Assembly (NCBI GenBank): GCA_904066235.2
Contig: CAJFCV020000001.1
Location: forward strand, 6,138,001-6,202,000
Direction: 5' to 3'
DNA length: 64,000 nt
DNA from: Bursaphelenchus xylophilus
Taxonomy: Eukaryota; Nematoda; Chromadorea; Rhabditida; Aphelenchoididae
In this document: positions 58,060 through 64,000 of the stretch, piece by piece
Position numbering within the stretch: the stretch's first letter is position 1
How the letters are laid out: each line of letters opens with the position of its first letter
Position numbers and translations under genes: made by a program
Notes under the pieces: model-generated
What the model saw: only the letters and a program-made list of their open reading frames with translations
The model's database searches: none
What the model was told of the DNA's origin: nothing

Positions 58060-58849
58060 TCACTGAGTTCTCAAGGACTCAACCCAATTCTGATTCCAGT
58101 CTTCTCGTTTGGGCTCTGGCTTCTTCACGGGCTGATGATTCTTGTAATCCTCGTATTGGACTGTTGTGTCCAGGTTGAAGGCCGGCCTTTGCTTCAGTTT
58201 AGCTATAATTAAAAGGGTGATTTGTCAAGTCATTCCAAGGCTTACAAGAGGTAGTTTCCATATAGAGTCGGGTTCCTTGATGGCTATCTCCAATTGTCAT
58301 ATGCTCTGACTTATTTCGCTGACTTCCACGTTTTCTGGTAAGGGATTTACGATCTTTCTGAAGATGTGGATAACACAATGAAAAACGCTGTAAACTTACG
58401 GAGATTGTCTTGGAAGAGCTACTACTCATTTCTGAATCCGTCAAGTCGTTGGAGTTGGAATGTTGTGAAATGTCTTGTTTTCGGATGCTTTGAGTGGCCC
58501 TTGGCCGTTGTCCCGGACTACAATAATATCCCGAGTTTTGTTTCTGCAGATGCACTGGAGAACAAAAGAATATCCGAATCCCCCGAATACGATAATGATC
58601 GTGTTTATAGTGGCGGTAAAGGCATCTCTCAACAGGTGTTTATTGAACCCGCAATTACGGGCACAGAGCGCGGATTTGGCCGGGATTTGGTGGTCGTGGC
58701 CGGCGGTTTCTTTTCCAGTTTTTTTTGGATCTTCTCCTTGTTCATCGATCTCTTAATTGGCGGTCTTGGCGGTCGATGTTTATACTCAAGAGTGCTCCAA
58801 AACAAGACCAAGAGACTTGGCCACAATCCCGAGCCAGATAAAGGGTCAT
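58060..58849 (-). CDS. Unrecognised spliced protein
   Basis: The C-terminal exons are convincing: SSSSSKTIS, then KDRKSLTRKRGSQRNKSEHM, then KLKQRPAFNLDTTVQYEDYK and a tail NQNWVESLRTQ with TGA, using donors GTAAGT and GTAAGC and short introns (45 and 43 bases). Upstream, an ATG at 58849 (MTLYLARDCGQVSWSCFGAL) can be joined to ...KIDEQGEDPKKTGKE by a 34-base intron, and then across a 47-base intron to KQNSGYYCSPGQRPR. That upstream part is my own best frame and less certain. The product would be about 210 residues, hydrophilic and basic, without a domain I know. It ends 188 bases from the RhoGEF stop. Confidence 0.4.
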
Positions 58850-60879
58850 AAATCACTCGGACACACAATTAATTAGGCCCCATATCAACAACCAGAAGGT
58901 TTATCACTTGTCTTTCGAGATATATGACCTGCAGAAGAAGAAAAGGTGTTGGGCCTATGACTTTAAATTAGGCATGTTCTAGATGGAGATTACAGGAGAG
59001 TCTTGTATAGCGGTGTTATCATCAGACGCTCTCGTTCCTTTCATGAGGGATGTTTGTGCAAGGGATTAGGGAAATAAGATCATTTTTTGCACACTCTCGT
59101 CAACTCCTCGACTCTCACTTATCATCGAATTATTGGTCAGAGACCTAGCCTCAGGTCCCGACACTTGTTTTGCGAGGCATTTCGCACCTTGACTAATGAC
59201 CCGACTTCCTTTGTTCTGACATGTTGCTCTTATGCCCAGAGGGCCAATCTTTTGAGTGATCCCATTTTAATCGTTTCCTCTTTTTCTCTGCCGTCTCTTC
59301 GCTCGTCTTTTCTTTCTGTGCTCTCTCTGTCAGTGATAATTCAGTCGAAAAGTAAAATTTCCACAATATTTTCTCGTCTTTTTCTTTCCGGCGAAAATTG
59401 GAGTGCGAATGATTTACGACTGATCGCACCGTGCAATGCAGAGAGTTTAATATTAGATATTTCATAAAGCGCCTACTCCACTTGCACCGCGCAATTTGTC
59501 TTTGTCTGCTTCTGTTCCAAAAAAGACAGCGATTATCAGTTAACGAGTCCTTTTTCGAAAGGGGCTGACTCTCGGGCTGACGACGTGACCGTCAAGAACG
59601 AAGGTGGGCAGTCACGATGTCCTATTATTACAGCAACAAGATGTTTGTACAAGATTCCTGAAACAAACAAGTCCGCCACCGTATCCCTGATATTATACTT
59701 GGCATTGGAATCGAAGAAAGGGGCATGTTTGAGGAGGAAATTAAACCAAGACCTCAGGAAAAGTACTCGTCAGATCTCATTTCCCCTCCGGCTACAGTAG
59801 GCCCCCATCTCGAGTGGCCGAGACATCGATATTGCCTTTGATCTGCACAAACATTCTGATTACTCGACTAAAACCTCTTCGAATTTCTGTTTCCTCAGGT
59901 ACTCGAGAACCAAGTCGAGATCCGCCGCCACTCATGTAATCGAGTTTATTCTAATGTTATACTTAAAATACGATTAATATAATTAATGGGACACAAAGCT
60001 CTGGACAAAAGAGAGAGAGAGAGAACAGAAAAGAAAAAAGAAAGAAACCTCGGGAACTTCGAATAATTAGAATCTGCGACCTGGGCTGGAGCCATGACCT
60101 TGTGCATGACAAAGAAGAGACCTAGATAAGAATAATATAGACAATATCATCTTCAATCACACCATGTTCATGTCTCCTGAGTTGATGGATGTGCCGACGA
60201 TCAGACCGGAAGCTCAGGCGCACCTGCAAACAAAAGGGTTGATCAATAATGCCTGAGGGGTTTACAAGTCCTGAATGCAACTTTTTTGTGATCTTAACAC
60301 AACTCCAATGTCGGGGTGATTAATAAGCACCCGACCGCGCGACGCCACTTAATTGCTCGAAAATTGTTCGACGTGATATAAGTTTAGTTTGGTTGGGGGT
60401 ATTATTATATTTATTATACATCGTCGTCTTTTTTTCTCTCTCCGGCGCCAAATTTATGACGGCTGTTAATGTGACATGACAATGTTTTGAGAGCGGATTC
60501 TGGGGTGACATCGACGACGGAAGCGAAGGACGCTTCACCCACATCTCTTGTCATCACATTACACACCGTTATCTTGTCACTACATTCGACATTGCATTAG
60601 ACACAACATCTATCATCCACAAGGGAACCAGAGATACTAACAAGTTCTTTCCCGTTTTGAAACTTGATTTATGTGTTACAGTAACCGCGAAAAGGAAAGA
60701 TTGACCCTACATGCCCTGAGGGTCCACATTCCAAAAAAAGTATATTACTCTTAAGTGTCGAGTCTTGTTGCGCTTTCTCTTATCGACCCAGAAAATCCAA
60801 TCAACGCTTAAAAAACATCTTGTCAACGAAACTAGGACACTAATCCCCTGCAGTGATAATAAAAAGTGGGAAACTACAA
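58850..60879. other. Intergenic region downstream of the Iroquois gene
   Basis: About 2 kb with no supported gene. It holds a purine-rich GA tract near 60010-60045 and a number of short overlapping frames. It includes the 3' flank of the Iroquois gene and could contain distal regulatory DNA for this developmental regulator. Confidence 0.45.
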
Positions 60880-62788
60880 TTATCCCCGACTGATAAGAGG
60901 ACCTTCTTCTCCTTCCTTACCTGTCACCGAATTCTCCTCGGACTCCGCTTTACAGTCCGGCCCGGCAAATGGACTACCCGCCTCGGTTTCGGGGGACGAA
61001 GAGGAGCTGCATCTGGCCTCGGGGTTCTTGACTGTCTCCTCCTTCGTATCCACATTCTCTCCATGACTTGATTGGGGTTGAGGTTGTTGCATCATATTCT
61101 GGAAGAGTTGCATCGGGTTGGCGAACTTGGAAGGCGATGAATTCATTCGCCCGAGTTGAGAGAGTTGTTGGGCCGCGAGGAAGGATTGCATCGGATGCAT
61201 CTGTCCCATCCTCATCTGCTGCTGTTGTAGTTGGGCGAACATGGCCATCATCTGAGGGTTGAGTTGGGACATGGCCAACAGTTGAGGATTCATTTGACTG
61301 GGGCCGAGGAAGGGTAGTCCCGAGAAAGCAGTCTGCCCTGAGGGTTGCGAGACGTTCGGATTGAGTTGCGGGGGATTGGCATCAGAACTGCTGGAGGAGC
61401 TCGGCGGACTGGCTGTTCGTATGGATTTCCGGTCATCGGGGGAACTGTGGGTAGAGGTCTGGGTCTGGCTGAGGGTTTCGGTAATCGACCAAATCTTCCG
61501 TTTGGGGGTGTTAATGCCATTTTCTTTCTTGATCTCGTCCATACTGTTGGCTGAGGTATCTTGTTTCGATTCGTCCGAATTCACACTTCCGCTGGGGGAG
61601 TGGGGTTCGTGGACAAAGCTCGAGTCCTGATTGTCTTGTCCATCTTCGTCGTCGGGTCGGCCATTTCGTGGCGACCAGGACTGTTTTCCTTCCTTTTTAA
61701 GGCGCCTGCGGGCATTTGCGAACCATGTGGACACCTGGAATTAAGGGATGGATAAGATGGGATCAGGTGTTGCGGAGATAGATGGGTTTTGTGTGCGCAT
61801 GGGATAGATATATAGATATTATTGTTGACACTTGCGTAGTCTAATCGCTCGCTTAACCCCCTCAACTGATCCACTTTGTATGAAAACAGAGCGAGGTCGA
61901 GGCGCCGTTAATCCCCTTACCCTCCCCTCGTATACAGTACCCGTGTCTTTGTCAATGTTTCTGTGAAAAGGAAGAAATCCAAGTTAATTAGACTTATGAA
62001 AGAGTAATGAGAAGAATAAACTCGATTATGGATCGTAAAGAATGCGCGTCGAATACGATGAAACGTACAATTACCGGACGACGCGACAACCAGGGAAAGA
62101 AAGAATGCACTCTCCGAGCACTTATTGGTTTGAGTTATAAATCACATAACCCCCGCAATTAAAATACGGTAGGGCTTACCTGAGTCATGGTCATTCCCGT
62201 CATCATGGTTAACATCATTTTGTCGCCTTTGTTGGGATAGGGATTCGTCCGATGGGCATTCAGCCATTGCTTCAGGGGTTTGGTCGCTTCTCTGGTCGCG
62301 TTTTTCCTTCGACTAGGGTCCATCATATGGTACGAATTGAAGGGAAAGGGAGCCGCAAATGCACCATGTCTCATGGCTTCTGTCAATTCCTGAAAAACCA
62401 TTGGATAGTTACTCAAAAAAACAATTCGGAAGTCATCATCTACTGTAAATGGGCTTAAAGTTTCGTTTCTTACCAGATTGGGGTAGATGCCGAAGGGAAA
62501 GCCGGCAGTTTGGGCATTATGGGCGGCCAATAAGGCCCTGAAAGCAGGATTATCGGGATTGGCCGCGGCCGGGGCTAGTGGATGCTGGGAAGGCGTGGGG
62601 GTCGTGGAGGATGGAAGCAGCTGATTCATGACTCCAGAATTGTTCAAGATCTCGCTCATCGCACTCAGCACGTTCTCATCCATGAAGGCCGGCTTCTCCA
62701 CTTCTGCGGACGCCGTTTGTCCCGCGAAAGCCGAGAGTTGTTGCTGGAACGCGCGCAGTTTCTCGGCCGCACTCTCTTCCGAAGCCAT
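60880..62788 (-). CDS. irx-1: Iroquois-class (TALE) homeobox transcription factor
   Basis: Three exons. Exon 1 from ATG 62788 ([20 protein letters not shown]) to IYPNL is Ala/Pro/Asn-rich. Exon 2 begins [15 protein letters not shown] and carries most of the homeodomain: [40 protein letters not shown]. Exon 3 begins [20 protein letters not shown], so a 443-base intron interrupts the homeodomain just before recognition helix 3. The proline-containing NPYPNKG loop is the three-residue TALE insertion, and the A50 (FANA) is typical of Iroquois proteins. After the homeodomain comes an acidic region, the conserved [10 protein letters not shown] motif of the Irx class, and a Gln/Met/Pro-rich putative activation region. 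The stop is at 60880-60882. Two in-frame ATGs further upstream (to 62905) would add a low-quality N-terminal extension. Iroquois factors pattern tissues and specify neurons. Confidence 0.93.
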
Positions 62789-64000
62789 CGCTGACGCTGA
62801 TACGGAGTGCGGGAGCTGGAAAGCCAATGTCATTGGAAGATTTGCAAGTGAATGGGAAGGTAGTAGCACATAAAACGCGAGACTGCCACCTCTACTTGTG
62901 CACACGCGTTTGCATAAAAGAACGATTGAATATTAAGAAGACGGGGACCATGGATATGCAAAACAGAGGACCGACAAATGCAATAAAGGCGGTAATCAGG
63001 ACACCCTTTTCTCCCCTCGCGGACATATCATCCCACCACCACGACACTTCACAAGCGAGATCTTTACCGCAGGCCCCAGTCCGTGGCTCTTTATTGCGCG
63101 ATGGCCCGTGGAATGCCACTTGATATGCCCGCTCCTTTGGCGGGCGCTGTTCGAAAAAGCGACGCCCCAGCTTCGAACACGAATGCCCACCTTGTTCTAC
63201 ATGATGTGCGCGGATCTGATAAGGAAAAGATAATCCTGACGTCGGGGTTCATCGACGAAGCAATTCATTTGATTCCATTTCAAATAACTTAATCGACAAA
63301 CCTTATCGCCGGGAAAATAAGCGAAACAAACCACGCAACTAATATGATTTGATCGTCATAAAAAGCAGAAGATGGAGCTTTTCTCATTGTTTTTACAACG
63401 ACACAAACGAGACGTCAACGAAGACGGGAAAGACGCAAAGAATGATTGAACCACTAAGAGAAGACTTCTCTTGTCCAATGACAACTTCCACGATGCGCGA
63501 ATGGACTCAAATCACAGCACGGTGGGGGCAGGTGCGATCATCAGATGACATGTGTCAGAGCGACACCACTTGTTGGAGGAAGGGAAAATGGAAAAAGGAC
63601 AGCGGGATACCCGAATTTCGAAGGATCTAATCGAGAATTGACTTGTTCGAACATGCCCCGAGACATCTCTCCTTTCATGCTGTGATTTACTGTACGCACA
63701 AACACTGCTGCCCTACATAACTCACATTCAGAGATTACGAAATTTGGTTCATTCAAAAGTAAATTAAGGAATGCCCAATATTTAGAACAGATCAAAGTAA
63801 AACATGTAAGATGGCATACGGTATAAAACACAATAAACGCCCGCCTTTACAACAACATGAACAACATAAATTGATGTAAGAGACGAGGAGGAGGCAGATA
63901 CTAAGGTACAAAAGCGACACTGTTTCATAAAATTAAAACAGATTGAGAAGGCGGGCAGAACACGAGTTCTTCTCATCACAACCGGTGCGAAATTTGTGTT
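62789..64000. promoter_or_regulatory. 5' flank of the Iroquois gene
   Basis: About 1.2 kb to the window edge with no supported gene. The proximal part should contain the Iroquois promoter. Short frames on both strands carry no recognisable protein sequence. Confidence 0.4.

Noticed and set aside
62892..63119. 75-codon minus-strand frame with a hydrophobic segment upstream of the Iroquois gene
   Set aside because: A single short frame in promoter DNA with no exon partners or family resemblance.
1..64000. CRISPR array, prokaryotic operon or integrated viral genome
   Set aside because: No regularly spaced direct repeats, no polymerase, capsid or integrase-like frames; every convincing gene is a spliced animal gene.

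Overview
This is eukaryotic, gene-dense DNA that almost certainly comes from a nematode. Genes of both strands alternate every 1-5 kb, introns start with GTAAG/GTGAG-like donors and end in short TTTTAG/TTTCAG acceptors, and many introns are only about 30-50 bases (the shortest I resolve are 27 and 28). Four innexin genes, a Jagunal protein, a Gbeta5, an Iroquois homeobox gene and an IP3 3-kinase all fit an invertebrate animal. Several start codons sit directly behind a splice acceptor, as expected for spliced-leader trans-splicing. I cannot name the species. Coordinates given for spliced genes are start codon to stop codon, including introns; exon edges were placed by eye from reading frame and splice motifs.

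Layout from left to right. 1-8 kb: the end of an acidic, lysine-rich protein (+), an MPPE1/PGAP5-type metallophosphoesterase (-), alpha-COP (+), and a LETMD1-type mitochondrial protein (-). 8-10.8 kb: no convincing gene. 10.8-22 kb: four innexin genes, two on the minus strand followed by two on the plus strand, separated by a 1 kb central divergent promoter region; their longer introns carry several foldback (inverted-repeat) elements. 22-25 kb: intergenic, with a second long-TIR element. 25-30.6 kb: a MARCH-type E3 ligase (+), two tail-to-tail four-helix MARVEL proteins, Gbeta5 (+) and ribosomal protein L37a/eL43 (-). 31-38 kb: an F-box-like protein (+), an SLC17-type transporter (+) and a cullin (-) ending 39 bases from it. 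38.7-49 kb: a LITAF-domain protein (+), an IP3 3-kinase with a myristoylation-type N terminus (+), a type I membrane protein with cysteine-rich three-finger-like repeats (-), and Jagunal (-). 49-58 kb: a large DH-PH RhoGEF of the Lbc/GEF-H1 type with at least three apparent alternative first exons (+), then an unrecognised spliced gene (-). 60.9-62.8 kb: an Iroquois homeobox gene (-) with quiet flanks.

Several genes belong to the secretory and membrane system (MPPE1, alpha-COP, MARCH, MARVEL proteins, LITAF, Jagunal), and Gbeta5, IP3 3-kinase and RhoGEF are G-protein/second-messenger signalling components, but they are independent transcription units and I see no evidence for one integrated new system. 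The most notable features are the symmetrical innexin cluster with its repeat-laden introns, the very short introns, the multi-promoter RhoGEF, and convergent genes whose polyadenylation signals overlap the neighbour's 3' end.
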